Assembly (NCBI RefSeq): GCF_905372745.1
Contig: NZ_CAJPQR010000003.1
Location: 1-64,000, forward strand
Direction of reading: 5' to 3'
From: an uncultured Campylobacter sp.
GTDB lineage: Bacteria; Campylobacterota; Campylobacteria; Campylobacterales; Campylobacteraceae
DNA length: 64,000 nt
In this document: positions 1-8,846 of the stretch, one piece after another
Numbering within the stretch: position 1 is the stretch's first letter
Layout of the letters: each line of letters starts with the position of its first letter
Position numbers and translations under genes: made by a program
Notes under the pieces: generated by a model
Told to the model about the DNA's origin: nothing
What the model saw: the letters and a program-made list of their open reading frames with translations, nothing else
Databases searched by the model: none

Positions 1-107
1 AAAAGAAAGCCGCAATCAAAAAAGAAGAGATAAAGAAGGCATATTTTGGGGAGGAGTATGTAGCACCGAAAGTAGAAAATAAAGAAGGCAATGCCGCCAA
101 AAAGTAG
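1..107 (+). CDS. C-terminal end of an unidentified protein (partial)
   Basis: An open frame enters from the left edge (first full codon at 3) and stops with TAG at 105-107. The visible 34 residues are lysine- and glutamate-rich, with a short YFGEEY stretch and a KK terminus, as in a charged C-terminal tail. The response regulator ATG follows 6 bases later, so the two are probably cotranscribed. Nothing here identifies the family. Confidence 0.6.
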   Translation, partial: KKAAIKKEEIKKAYFGEEYVAPKVENKEGNAAKK

Positions 108-113
108 GCTAAA

Positions 114-767
114 ATGAAGAAAATTTTGCTCGTTAGCGACGACGCTCAGATGCAGCTAAACCTCAATGCTGCGCTTTACCGCTTTAACATCCGCATAGTT
201 CGCTTTGAAAATTTAAGCGAGCTAAAAGAGGATTATTATAGCGGCAACCGCTACATCTTTTACGTCATCGACGTAAAGACGAAGGATCTGGCAAATTTCG
301 AGTCGGTCAAATTTTTGCGAGATAACGGGAGCTTAACTCCCGTTATGATCCTTATAGATAAGGCCATTCCCGCGCTTTATAAGAAAATTTACTACGCCAA
401 ATACGACGATTTTATGGTTAAGCCTTTTTTGCCGGAGGAGTTTTTGTTTCGGGTATTTAGAAACTGCCGGATTTTGCTCGGAAGCAAATTTGAGCTAAAA
501 AACGGCGCCGTCTACGACAAAAACAGCCTCACTCTGCACATAAACGGCACAAATATAATGCTGGGCAAAAAAGAGGGGTTGTTTTTAGAAATTTTGGCCA
601 AAAACGCCCCGCACGTAGTAACGATCCAAGAGCTTGAGTGGAGTATCTATAAAGACGAAGAGGTCTCGTCCGATCGCCTGCGCTCGCTCGTGCGTCAGCT
701 GCGCGCGAAGCTGCCCTTTGAGCTAATCAAAACCGTGCGCAGTATCGGATATAGCATAGACGGGTAA
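114..767 (+). CDS. OmpR/PhoB-family response regulator
   Basis: The 217-residue product has a receiver domain (about 1-115) and a winged-helix DNA-binding domain (about 125-215). The acidic pair D9-D10, the phospho-acceptor D53 in the YVIDVK segment and the lysine K103 in VKPF are all present, so phosphorylation looks possible. The C-terminal half has the OmpR-type pattern, ending in a RSIGYSIDG wing. No histidine kinase is adjacent downstream; the gene upstream is cut by the window edge, so a partner there cannot be excluded. It probably regulates transcription from the cytoplasm; its signal is unknown. Confidence 0.88.
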   Translation: MKKILLVSDDAQMQLNLNAALYRFNIRIVRFENLSELKEDYYSGNRYIFYVIDVKTKDLANFESVKFLRDNGSLTPVMILIDKAIPALYKKIYYAKYDDFMVKPFLPEEFLFRVFRNCRILLGSKFELKNGAVYDKNSLTLHINGTNIMLGKKEGLFLEILAKNAPHVVTIQELEWSIYKDEEVSSDRLRSLVRQLRAKLPFELIKTVRSIGYSIDG

Positions 768-881
768 ATGCGCCCGTCTTTTGCGCTAAATTTAGCCCGC
801 TAAATTTACGCCGTCTTTCGCCGCTATTTTTAAATTTACGCCGCCGCGTAAAATGAAAGCGCGGATTTCTCCTTTTTGAGT

Positions 882-887
882 TATAAT
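882..887 (+). promoter_or_regulatory. -10 box (TATAAT) of the 916 methyltransferase gene
   Basis: A perfect TATAAT lies 29 bases before the ATG and is preceded by a T-rich stretch, as is usual for sigma-70 promoters in Campylobacter. An AAGGAG ribosome binding site at about 905-910 fixes the start at 916. Confidence 0.6.
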
Positions 888-915
888 TGCGATAGATTAT
901 CATAAAGGAGAAGCT

Positions 916-1752
916 ATGCAAGCAAAAAAGGTCGAATTTAGCGACGCGATTTCAGAGACGCTGTTTATAAATTTGTATTTCCGCGCGCTGGATAACGACG
1001 AGCCGGATCCTATACTGGGCGATCCCTTTTCGCGCCCGGTTATGCAGCGCATAGATTATGATTTCGCTAAATTTAAAGGCGGCAAATTTAGCAAAACCGG
1101 CACCGTGATTAGAGCGCGGTTTTTCGACGACGAGATTTTAGATTTCGCTCGCAAAAACGCGGGCGAAAAGCTAGTCGTAGTCCAAGTCGGAGCGGGGCTT
1201 GATACGCGTCCGCTAAGGCTTGAAAAGCAGCTACCGGGCGCCTTGTTTTACGACCTTGATTTACCCGACGTCATTGACCTGCGGGGCGAGCTAGTGCCAA
1301 AATCCGCGCTAAATTTTAGCCTCAAAGCCTCGATGTTTGAGACCGCGTGGATGGACGAACTGCGCGCGCGGCACGAGGGAGCGAAGTTTATCTTCGTGCT
1401 AGAAGGCGTGGCGATGTATTTTAGCGAGCCTGAGATTTCGGCGTTTATGCGAAATTTAGCGCAGAGATTTAGCGGCGTAGTTATGCTTGATTTGCTCAGT
1501 CGTTTCGCCGCTAGCATAGAGCCTAAAAAGCACGACGTACTGCGCTATATCGCAAATCCGCCTAAATTTAAACTCGGCATCGACGACGAGAGGTCGCTTG
1601 AAGCGTGGGACGAGCGCATTAAGCTTTTAAAAACGGGCGTGATGATGGACATAAGGCCTGAAAAATGGTGCCTCACAGCGAAAATTTTCCGCATTTTTAG
1701 CAAGATCAAAAACTCGTGCAAGATGTGCGTCTACGGGCTAAATTTAAGCTAA
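916..1752 (+). CDS. class I SAM-dependent methyltransferase, LCM/Tcmp type
   Basis: The 278-residue protein matches the leucine carboxyl methyltransferase / tetracenomycin O-methyltransferase family. The SAM-binding motif is VVQVGAGLDTRPLR (about residues 91-104), followed by the acidic strand-2 segment FYDLDLPDVIDLR and the family's FVLEGVAMYF motif near residues 155-164. Such enzymes methylate carboxyl or hydroxyl groups of small molecules or peptides; the substrate here is unknown. It has its own promoter and stands alone, followed by a non-coding stretch. Confidence 0.82.
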   Translation: MQAKKVEFSDAISETLFINLYFRALDNDEPDPILGDPFSRPVMQRIDYDFAKFKGGKFSKTGTVIRARFFDDEILDFARKNAGEKLVVVQVGAGLDTRPLRLEKQLPGALFYDLDLPDVIDLRGELVPKSALNFSLKASMFETAWMDELRARHEGAKFIFVLEGVAMYFSEPEISAFMRNLAQRFSGVVMLDLLSRFAASIEPKKHDVLRYIANPPKFKLGIDDERSLEAWDERIKLLKTGVMMDIRPEKWCLTAKIFRIFSKIKNSCKMCVYGLNLS

Positions 1753-2191
1753 ATTTTGCGCTTGGCCGTTTAGCGTAAATTTGCCGCGAGTTTGAATCTT
1801 AGAGCAGGCTAGGCGTTTATGCGGATTTTGCGGAGTAAATTCGCCGCGCGTTTTAGCTTGCCTGCTGCGCTCGCATCGGCATTTTAGATATTTACGGCGC
1901 GGATTAAATGGCGCGCGAACGAACGCGGCGAGGCTTAAATTTAGCTCCGAATTTTTAACTGCGCCCGCTAGTTTGCAAACGCTCGACCGCTTTGGCGTAA
2001 ATTTGCCGCAAACAAAACGCCTTGCTAAATTCGCGCGGGTTTTATCAGGCGTTTGATTTGCGCGGTAACCGCCCGCAAGTTCGCGCCGCTTGGTTAAATT
2101 TACCTAGATTGCGCTCCATCGCCGCGCTATAAAGCTAAAATTTAAAATAAGCCGTTTTGGGTATAATTTTCAAAAATTTCGGAGCGGTAAA
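1753..2191. other. intergenic region without a recognisable gene
   Basis: These 439 bases carry no ORF with a ribosome binding site. The stretch is dense in the AAATTT word and in fragments such as GTAAATTTGCCGC that recur in other gaps of the window. A weak inverted repeat (AGCAGGC at 1803 with GCCTGCT near 1860) may help end transcription from the methyltransferase gene. The last 30 bases hold the proB promoter. Confidence 0.5.
2162..2167 (+). promoter_or_regulatory. -10 box (TATAAT) of proB
   Basis: A perfect TATAAT preceded by TGGG (extended -10-like) lies 24 bases before the proB ATG. A GGAGCGG ribosome binding site follows. Confidence 0.6.
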
Positions 2192-3319
2192 ATGGACAGA
2201 AAAGAGCTTCTAGGCGGCGTAAAACGCATCGTCGTAAAGGTCGGCACCTCGACGCTGGCAAACGCGGACAGCTCGTTAAACGAGGACAAAATCAAACAAA
2301 TCGTGGCAAATTTAAGCGAACTAAACGAAAATGCCGAAGTGGTCTTTGTTACCTCTGGCGCCGTGGGCGCTGGCATGGGTCAGATGAAGCTCGCGCACAA
2401 GCCAAAATCCATCGTCGAAAAGCAAGCTCTTGCCGCCATCGGGCAGGTTTCGCTCATTCATCTTTATCAAATTTTATTTTGGGCGCACGGCAAAAAGGTC
2501 GCGCAGCTACTGCTGACCAAAGACGACTTTAGCGACCGCCGCCGCTACCTAAATATGCGCAGCGTCCTGCGCTCCCTGCTCGCTAAAAAAATCATCCCCG
2601 TCATCAACGAAAACGACCCCGTCGTGGGCGAGGGAATAAGGGGCGTGAAAGTGGGCGACAACGACACGCTAAGCGCGCTGGTTGCTGGGCTAATCGAGGC
2701 TGATTTGCTCGTGATTTTGACCGATATCGACGGGCTATACGATAAAAATCCAAGCATTTTTGCCGACGCTAAATTTATAAATTTAGTCGAAAATTTAGAT
2801 GATAGCATTAGAGCCGCTGCGGGTGCGGAGGGCAGCAAATTTGGCACCGGCGGCATGCGCACCAAAATAACAGCAGCCGAAATGGCGACCAAAAACGGCA
2901 CGCACCTCATTATCGCAAACGGCGCCAACCCGCGAAACATCGTGCGAGCAGCACACGGCTACGAGGTCGGGACGCTCTTTTTGGCGGGCAAAAATAGGAT
3001 AAATTCGCGCAAATACTGGCTCGCCTACTCGGCCGCTGACAAGGGCTCGGTCACTATCGACGCGGGTGCGGCGAAGGCACTAAAAGAGGGCAAAAGCCTG
3101 CTAGCAGTCGGTATCCGCGAGGTCGTGGGCGAGTTTGAGCGCGGCGAAACGCTAGCTATCAAAGACGCAGGCGGCTGGACGCTGGCTCGCGGCATAACAA
3201 ACTACTCCTCGGCCGAGCTAGCCCTCATAAAAGGGCGCAAGAGCGAGGAGATCGAGGCTGCGCTGGGATACAAATATGAGGACGAGGCGCTGCATATCGA
3301 CAACATCGCGCTGATTTAG
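2192..3319 (+). CDS. proB: glutamate 5-kinase
   Basis: This enzyme catalyses the first step of proline synthesis, phosphorylating glutamate to gamma-glutamyl phosphate in the cytoplasm. The 375-residue length fits the two-domain form: an amino acid kinase domain (about 8-260) and a C-terminal PUA domain (about 280-370). Visible signatures are VVKVGTSTL near the N-terminus, VTSGAVGAGMG, NENDPV, the DNDTLSALVA segment, LTDIDGLY and GTGGMRTKI. The kinase domain is the site of proline feedback inhibition in the family. proA and proC lie 4 and 6 kb downstream on the same strand but in separate transcription units. Confidence 0.96.
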   Translation: MDRKELLGGVKRIVVKVGTSTLANADSSLNEDKIKQIVANLSELNENAEVVFVTSGAVGAGMGQMKLAHKPKSIVEKQALAAIGQVSLIHLYQILFWAHGKKVAQLLLTKDDFSDRRRYLNMRSVLRSLLAKKIIPVINENDPVVGEGIRGVKVGDNDTLSALVAGLIEADLLVILTDIDGLYDKNPSIFADAKFINLVENLDDSIRAAAGAEGSKFGTGGMRTKITAAEMATKNGTHLIIANGANPRNIVRAAHGYEVGTLFLAGKNRINSRKYWLAYSAADKGSVTIDAGAAKALKEGKSLLAVGIREVVGEFERGETLAIKDAGGWTLARGITNYSSAELALIKGRKSEEIEAALGYKYEDEALHIDNIALI

Positions 3320-3539
3320 GTTAAATTTGGCGATTTTTTGCGGCAAACTCTGGTCGTAACAGCGTCAAATTTACGCCAAATTTGAAGCAAATTTTGTTGC
3401 ATGGCGGGTGAAATTTAAACGGACGCGGCGGCTAACCGGGTTAAATTTAGGCTTCGCGCCCTCATAAAACGGACGCGGCGTAAAAGCACGGGGGCTTGCC
3501 GTTAAATTTAGTCGCGACGCTAATAAAAAAGGAGCATAT

Positions 3540-4430
3540 ATGGGTCAAATTTTAAACGAAACTTTGGATGAAATTTACGCCGTTTTGGGAGGCGAAATCG
3601 AAAATTTAAGCGTGCAGCGCGTAGTCGTCGGGCTATTTTTTACCGGTGTGAAGCTAAGCAACGGCGTTTGCGGCGTGAGCTACACCCCGCTAAAAGCCAT
3701 CCCGCAGGCCGTTTGTTGCCCCTCTCATGCCGCTTCTATGCCAAATGCGGGCAATATCTGCGGCAAAAACGTCAGAACTCTTTTGCGGGATTTAAACAGC
3801 GACGGCGCGATCAAAAAAACCATCGCGGTAGCGGCTTTAAACGCGCTTTCGCAGACTTGTTTCGAGCAAAACCCCGGCGCGCATGCGGTTAAATTTGACG
3901 CCGATCCGTTTCATGAGCTTGACGTCTGCGAGGGTTCGCTTAGCGTCATCGTGGGCGCGCTCGTGCCTTATATCAAATTTATGATAAAAAACGGCAGGGA
4001 TTTTCGCATTTTAGAGCTTGATAAAAGCGTGCTAAAACCGCAGGAGGCGGCGTATTTCGTCCCGCAAGAAATGGCGGCTGAGGCGATTAGGGCGGCCGAT
4101 AATCTCATAATCACCGGCGTTACGCTGCTAAACGACACGCTAGAAGAGATCCTAGCGCTAAAAAAAGAGGGCGCCAAGACCGTAGTCGTAGGGCCGACCG
4201 TTTCGATGTCGCCCGCGCCGCTGTTTGCTAGGGGCGTTAGCTACGCGGGAGGCGTATATACGCAGCGCGCGGACGAGCTTTTAGACATTATCGCGCAAGG
4301 CGGCTCGGGCTATCATTTTTTAGGCAAATACGCCCGTAAATTTACGATGAGCGCGGACGGATTTGCTGCTAAATTTAAGAATTTTAGCCGCGCGGAGGGC
4401 GAAAAAATCGCATGGGTTAAAAAGGCGTGA
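3540..4430 (+). CDS. DUF4213/DUF364 Rossmann-like protein (putative metal chelatase type)
   Basis: The 296-residue product has the two-domain layout of DUF364 proteins: an N-terminal DUF4213-like domain (about 5-90) with a conserved TGVKLSNG turn and two adjacent cysteines (AVCCPSHA), and a C-terminal Rossmann-like domain (about 120-290) with ITGVTLLNDTLEEIL and VVVGPTVSMSPAPLF. Structures in this family suggested a heavy-metal chelatase role, but no activity is proven. A GGAG ribosome binding site precedes the ATG. It appears to be a single-gene unit. The family call is from recognisable motifs; the function is open. Confidence 0.75.
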   Translation: MGQILNETLDEIYAVLGGEIENLSVQRVVVGLFFTGVKLSNGVCGVSYTPLKAIPQAVCCPSHAASMPNAGNICGKNVRTLLRDLNSDGAIKKTIAVAALNALSQTCFEQNPGAHAVKFDADPFHELDVCEGSLSVIVGALVPYIKFMIKNGRDFRILELDKSVLKPQEAAYFVPQEMAAEAIRAADNLIITGVTLLNDTLEEILALKKEGAKTVVVGPTVSMSPAPLFARGVSYAGGVYTQRADELLDIIAQGGSGYHFLGKYARKFTMSADGFAAKFKNFSRAEGEKIAWVKKA

Positions 4431-4520
4431 TTTGCCGAGTTTTGCGCTTTGCTCGCAAAGAGCGCGTAAATTTATAGCCTGCGCTAAAAACGCTACAAGC
4501 TAAATCAGAAAGGAAAAAGT

Positions 4521-5193
4521 ATGTATTTTGCGCTTTCGTGGAAAAAATTTGATTTCGTCATTACTCCAAGCGAGTTTCGCGGCGTTTTTAACAGGGAGGA
4601 TTTCGTATTTTTAGCCAACCGCATACGCGAAAAAACGCAGAGTAATATTACGCCCAAAGAGCAAGTTTTTAGCGATTACGAAAGGTATTTCGAGCGAATT
4701 ATCTTGCGCGAGGACGGGCGGACGAACGAGCTTTGGGATGATGAGGTGCGGCTATATCTCATAGACGGCGAGGATAAGCTTTACTTTGACGACTCGCTTG
4801 AGGGCAAGGCCGGAGGCGAATTTTAAGATACTTGATAGCACTAAGCCGTGCGCTACGCTAGCTCCTTTTAATTTGCTTTATAACGACGAGAAAAAGCGGC
4901 TTAGCACGGCGTATTTTGAGCCGGACGGCGTCTTTGGCCTGCGACTAGCCTATCCTAAAACAGTCAGCCTAAGAGACGAAAACGGCGAATTAGGCGGTAA
5001 CTACGAAACGGACGACTACGAGATGTCGCACGTATATACGCAGCTAGTCGCGAGTATAAAAAAGCTTGCTAAAAAGGCGAAAATACAAAACGGTAGCGGC
5101 GGCGTAAAGACGGACTTTTGGATCTCAAAAGCAGCCGCCTGCTTAGCGGGGCGGAATTTTTATCTAAAAAGCAACGGATTAAAATTCGTCTAA
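4521..5193 (+). pseudogene. hypothetical gene split by a one-base frameshift
   Basis: Two frames share what looks like one coding sequence. The first runs from an ATG at 4521, with an AGAAAGGAAA ribosome binding site, to TAA at 4824-4826. The second is open from about 4786 to 5193 and has no convincing start of its own (a TTG with poor spacing). Around 4800-4825 the first frame ends GKAGGEF while the second reads RPEANFKILDSTKP. Shifting one base in GGCCGGAGG would give a continuous protein of about 220 residues. The sequence is charged and soluble with no signal peptide, and I do not recognise the family. A sequencing error or a programmed shift would look the same. Confidence 0.6.
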
Positions 5194-5290
5194 GTCTCGC
5201 TGGCAAATTTTGCCGACCGTCAAATTTGACGGGTTTTAAGTCGGTTTTTTTAAGCATGCTTTAAAATACTCGCAAATTTAAAGGAAAAAG

Positions 5291-5893
5291 ATGGATAAAA
5301 CCGGATACGAGTTCGTTCAAGTTACTACAGGCGAGCCCCGCAAAAGCCTATTTTCTAGGGCGGTTTTAGCGTGCGCTACGCCGTTTTCGCTGGGCGTTAT
5401 AGCTTTTGCCGCGCTTGGAGTTTGGGCGCTAAATTTGAGCCCGGACGAGATTTTGCGGTCGAATTTTTGGCCGAGCTTTATCCGCGCCGTGCGGGTTTTT
5501 GCGCCGTTTTTGGATGATTTGGCTAAAAACGGATTAAAAATCGAAGTCGTAGCCTTTTACGCCTGCGCCGCGTGTTTTTGGCTGTGTTTTTTCGCGGCCG
5601 TTTTTTGCCTAAACTACGGCAAAGAGGATTTTAGGCGGGTAAATTTAATCAAACTTACGGCAAGCTTTGTCCTGCTTGGCGGATTTTGTTTTCTCGCGCT
5701 TAGCGGACTACTCTTTGCGCCCGAAGGAATTGGCGGCAGATGGGGCATTTACGTGCGGTTTGACGCCTACTCCCTCGCAAACGACAGCGCACCTTATAAT
5801 CTTGCCGCGGCTCTGGTTATCGGCGCGATTTTTGCGGCGTTTGCCGGAGTGGTTTGCGATTTGATTTATAGATTACGCAGCGGCCGGCGGTAG
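5291..5893 (+). CDS. four-helix inner-membrane protein, function unknown
   Basis: The 200-residue product has four hydrophobic segments, roughly residues 24-47, 86-108, 120-142 and 165-190, with a short polar N-terminus and an arginine-rich end (RLRSGRR) that suggests cytoplasmic termini. There are several cysteines in helix 2 (FYACAACFW) but no family motif I recognise. An AAGGAAAAAG ribosome binding site precedes the ATG. It is transcribed alone and ends in a strong hairpin shared with the nhaA 3' end. Confidence 0.7.
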   Translation: MDKTGYEFVQVTTGEPRKSLFSRAVLACATPFSLGVIAFAALGVWALNLSPDEILRSNFWPSFIRAVRVFAPFLDDLAKNGLKIEVVAFYACAACFWLCFFAAVFCLNYGKEDFRRVNLIKLTASFVLLGGFCFLALSGLLFAPEGIGGRWGIYVRFDAYSLANDSAPYNLAAALVIGAIFAAFAGVVCDLIYRLRSGRR

Positions 5894-5920
5894 TGAGCCG
5901 TTTTGCTCGCTACCGTTTTT
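5888..5920 (+). terminator. rho-independent terminator at the convergent 5291/nhaA junction
   Basis: CGGTAGTGAGC (5888-5898) pairs with GCTCGCTACCG (5905-5915) through one G-U pair. A 6-base loop separates the arms and five T follow (5916-5920). The hairpin overlaps the stop codons of both convergent genes. Only the plus strand has the U-run, so it should mainly stop transcription from the membrane-protein gene. Confidence 0.8.
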
Positions 5921-7091
5921 CTATCGCGCCCGGATTTTCGGTGCTAAATTTAAGCAATATAAACCCGACCGCGCCCGAAACTACCGAACCTAGCAAGATA
6001 GCAAGCTTATCGGTGTAGGCAAAGGCGTCCGTGTCGTTGTAGGCTAGGCTGTTGACGAAAAGGCTCATCGTAAACCCGACGCCGCAAAGCACGGCGATGC
6101 CGTAAAGCTGGATAAAATTTGAGCCTTCCGGCAGCTTGGCTAGCTTAAATTTGATCGCTAAAAAGCTAAAATAAAATACTCCGACTTGCTTGCCGACGAA
6201 AAGCCCCAGCGCCGTGCCTAGCGCGACCGGAGACAAAATCTCGTCCAGTCCGACGCCTCGCAGCGAGATGCCTGCGTTTACGAAGGCAAATATCGGCAGC
6301 ACGCCAAACGCCACCCAGCCGTGCAGGTCGTGCTCGATGCTTTTTAGCATAGATTTGCCGGGCTCGTCTTTAAAGCTAAGCGGTATGAAAAAGGCCGCCA
6401 CGACGCCGGCAAGCGTGGCGTGAACGCCAGATTTTAGCACTGCTACCCACATCACCGCGCCTACGATTAGATAGGCCGCCTTGCTCTTTACGCCGAGTCT
6501 GTTTAGCGCGAAAAGCGCGGCTAGGCAAACGCTCGCGACCGCAAGCATTTGGGCGCTAAGCTCGCTCGTGTAAAATAGCGCGATAATCACGATCGCGCAA
6601 AGATCATCGACGATCGCTAGCGTCATGAGGAAAATTTTTAAACTAGTCGGTACGCGTGGCCCAAGTAGGCTCAAAATCCCCAAAGCAAACGCGATATCCG
6701 TCGCCGTCGGTATCGCCCAGCCGCCAAGCGCGAAGGAGTCGTGTTTCGTAAAAAGATAAAATATAACCGCGGGCACTATCAGACCGCCTGCTGCGCCGAT
6801 GGCAGGCAGCGCGATTTGCGACGGGTTTTTTAGCTCGCCCTCCAGCACTTCGCGCTTTAGCTCGAGTCCGATGAGAAAGAAAAATACCGCCATCAATCCG
6901 TCGTTTACCCACAAGATCAGGGGTTTGTTTAGTCCGTATTCGCCGAAGCTCACGGTAAATTTGGTCTTTAAAAATTCGTTGTAAAAATCGCTCAAAAACG
7001 TGTTTTGGCACAGTAGCGCCGCGACCGTAGCGATCATCAGCAAAATCCCGCCGCTGGCTTCGTGTTTTAAAAACTCTTTTATCCCGCCCAT
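5910..7091 (-). CDS. nhaA: Na+/H+ antiporter NhaA
   Basis: This is a 393-residue inner-membrane antiporter of normal length that exchanges internal Na+ for external protons. The family's key residues are visible: PTATDIAFALG (periplasmic-funnel Asp, near residue 130) and LAIVDDLCAIVI with the adjacent aspartates that bind Na+/H+. About 11-12 hydrophobic segments are apparent. The N-terminus MGGIKEFLKHEASGGILLM is typical. The gene is divergent from proA, with its own TATAAT on the minus strand at 7120-7125. Confidence 0.96.
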   Translation of the reverse strand: MGGIKEFLKHEASGGILLMIATVAALLCQNTFLSDFYNEFLKTKFTVSFGEYGLNKPLILWVNDGLMAVFFFLIGLELKREVLEGELKNPSQIALPAIGAAGGLIVPAVIFYLFTKHDSFALGGWAIPTATDIAFALGILSLLGPRVPTSLKIFLMTLAIVDDLCAIVIIALFYTSELSAQMLAVASVCLAALFALNRLGVKSKAAYLIVGAVMWVAVLKSGVHATLAGVVAAFFIPLSFKDEPGKSMLKSIEHDLHGWVAFGVLPIFAFVNAGISLRGVGLDEILSPVALGTALGLFVGKQVGVFYFSFLAIKFKLAKLPEGSNFIQLYGIAVLCGVGFTMSLFVNSLAYNDTDAFAYTDKLAILLGSVVSGAVGFILLKFSTENPGAIEKR

Positions 7092-7119
7092 TTTACTTCC
7101 TTTTCATAAAATTTTAAGG

Positions 7120-7171
7120 ATTATAGCGTATTTTTACGGTCGCATGAAATTCGGGCGAATTTAGCTATAAT
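7120..7171. promoter_or_regulatory. divergent promoters for nhaA and proA
   Basis: ATTATA at 7120-7125 is a minus-strand TATAAT 29 bases before the nhaA start. TATAAT at 7166-7171 points right, toward proA at 7278, which leaves an approximately 100-base proA leader. I see no clear operator between them. Confidence 0.55.
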
Positions 7172-7277
7172 CAGGTCAAATTTAAAGCTAAAATTTGGTA
7201 GACGCATCGCTAAATTTTGCTTTGTCGTATTACCCTTTGCGTCTAAGAGAGGGCGCTTTATAAATTAAGGAGCGAAA

Positions 7278-8537
7278 ATGAATGAAATTTTAGAGATTTG
7301 TAAGCGCGCAAAGGCCGCTTGCGGCGAGCTTTTAAGACTTGATAGCAGGGCTAAATTTGAAATTTTAAACGCCGTGGCGGACGAGCTGCTCGCGCAAAAG
7401 GACGCGATAAAAGCGGCAAACGCCAAAGACCTTGCAAATGGCGAGAAATCGGGCCTTAGCGCGGCATTGCTCGATCGTCTGCGACTAACGGACGCTCGAA
7501 TCGAGGCTATGGCGCAGGGTGTGCGGGAAGTGGCGGGATTTGCAGAGGTCGTGGGTGAAAATCTAGGCGGCTGGAGCCATCCAAACGGCATGCAAATCAG
7601 CCGCGTGCGCGTGCCACTGGGGGTGCTCGGTATCATCTACGAGAGCCGTCCAAACGTCAGTATCGACGCGGCGGCTTTGGCGCTAAAAAGCGGCAACGCG
7701 GCGATCCTGCGAGGCAGCGCCAGCGCGCTAAATTCAAACATTTTTTTAGTAAATTTATTTAATGAAGCGGGGGTGAAATTCGGCTTACCGACGGGCGCAG
7801 TGCAGCTCGTGGAGAGCGCCGAACGCGAAGTAGTGGCGCAAATGGCGAAAATGAGCGAGTATATCGACGTTTTGATACCGCGAGGCGGCAAGAGCTTAAA
7901 AGATTTTATCGCGCAAAACGCGACAGTGCCGATCATCATGACTGGCGCCGGAGTATGTCATATCTTCGTCGATGAAAGCGCAAATTTGAGCGAGGCCACA
8001 AAGATAATCAAAAACGCCAAAACCCAGCGTCCAAGCGTCTGTAACGCCGTTGAGTGCGTGCTTTTGCATGAGCGCGTGGCGGGCGAAATTTTGCCTGAGC
8101 TTGTGCGCGAAATGCCAGAGGTCGAGTTTCGCGTGAGCGAGCAGCTTCTAGGCGCGTGCGAGTCGGAGCTGCGAGGCGCTAAAAACGTCAAACTTGCAGG
8201 CGATAGCGACTTTGGCGCCGAGTTTTTGGATCTCGTGCTAGCCGTGCGCGCGGTGCGGGATACGGATGAGGCGATCAGCTTTATAAACGCGCATTCTAGC
8301 GGGCATTCGGACGCGATTTTGAGTGAAAACTACTCAAACGTCGAGCGATTTTTAAACGAAGTCGGCAGCGCGGTCGTCTACGCCAACGCCTCGACGCGCT
8401 TTAGCGACGGCAGCGAGTTTGGATTCGGCGGCGAGATCGGCATCAGCACGCAAAAGCTGCACGCCAGAGGGCCGATGGGGGTGAGGGAGCTTACGACTTA
8501 CAAATATATCGTCCGCGGCAATTATCAAACGCGTTAG
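7278..8537 (+). CDS. proA: gamma-glutamyl phosphate reductase
   Basis: This enzyme reduces gamma-glutamyl phosphate to glutamate semialdehyde with NADPH, the second proline step. The 419-residue length is normal for this aldehyde-dehydrogenase-superfamily enzyme. Visible landmarks are GVLGIIYESRPNVSIDAAALALKSGN, the catalytic cysteine in RPSVCNAVECVLLHE, the NAHSSGHSDAI segment and the C-terminal FGGEIGISTQKLHARGPMGV. A TAAGGAG ribosome binding site precedes the ATG. The palindromic repeat at 8538 begins directly at the stop codon. Confidence 0.97.
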   Translation: MNEILEICKRAKAACGELLRLDSRAKFEILNAVADELLAQKDAIKAANAKDLANGEKSGLSAALLDRLRLTDARIEAMAQGVREVAGFAEVVGENLGGWSHPNGMQISRVRVPLGVLGIIYESRPNVSIDAAALALKSGNAAILRGSASALNSNIFLVNLFNEAGVKFGLPTGAVQLVESAEREVVAQMAKMSEYIDVLIPRGGKSLKDFIAQNATVPIIMTGAGVCHIFVDESANLSEATKIIKNAKTQRPSVCNAVECVLLHERVAGEILPELVREMPEVEFRVSEQLLGACESELRGAKNVKLAGDSDFGAEFLDLVLAVRAVRDTDEAISFINAHSSGHSDAILSENYSNVERFLNEVGSAVVYANASTRFSDGSEFGFGGEIGISTQKLHARGPMGVRELTTYKYIVRGNYQTR

Positions 8538-8689
8538 CGGCTCGTCTTTTTGCCCTATACTTCGTTGGATTTCGCTGCGGGCTGCAGTCGCGTATTATAT
8601 ATACGCTCCTTTGCCCTTGCTTATCCGCCTTGTCTATGGCAAAAATACTTCGCCTTGTCGTTTTACGTTCAAATTTGGAGTCAAATTTG
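8538..8689. repeat. palindromic intergenic repeat, copy A
   Basis: The copy starts directly after the proA stop. Outer arms are GTCTTTTTGCC (544-554 in 8.xxx numbering, i.e. 8544-8554) and GGCAAAAATAC (8638-8648). The apex is CGTAT/ATACG (8591-8605). The tail, from 8646, begins ATACTTCGCCTTGTCG and goes on with TTTTACGTTCAAATTTGGAG. The tail is nearly identical to those of copies B and E. An ORF running through it (8630-8896) is not a gene. The rest of the gap to 8846 is AAATTT-rich and ends in the ribosome binding site of the lipoprotein gene. Confidence 0.75.
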
Positions 8690-8846
8690 AAAACCAAATT
8701 TGCATTTTCGTGGCGCAATAAAACATCGAAATTTGCGACACCCGCGACGACTTTTTCGGCGATAAAATTTGACTCGTCGCGAGTCGGCGCGCAAGCGCGC
8801 AAAGGCGAAATTTATGCTAAAATCGGCGTAAATTTAAAGGAAACCG

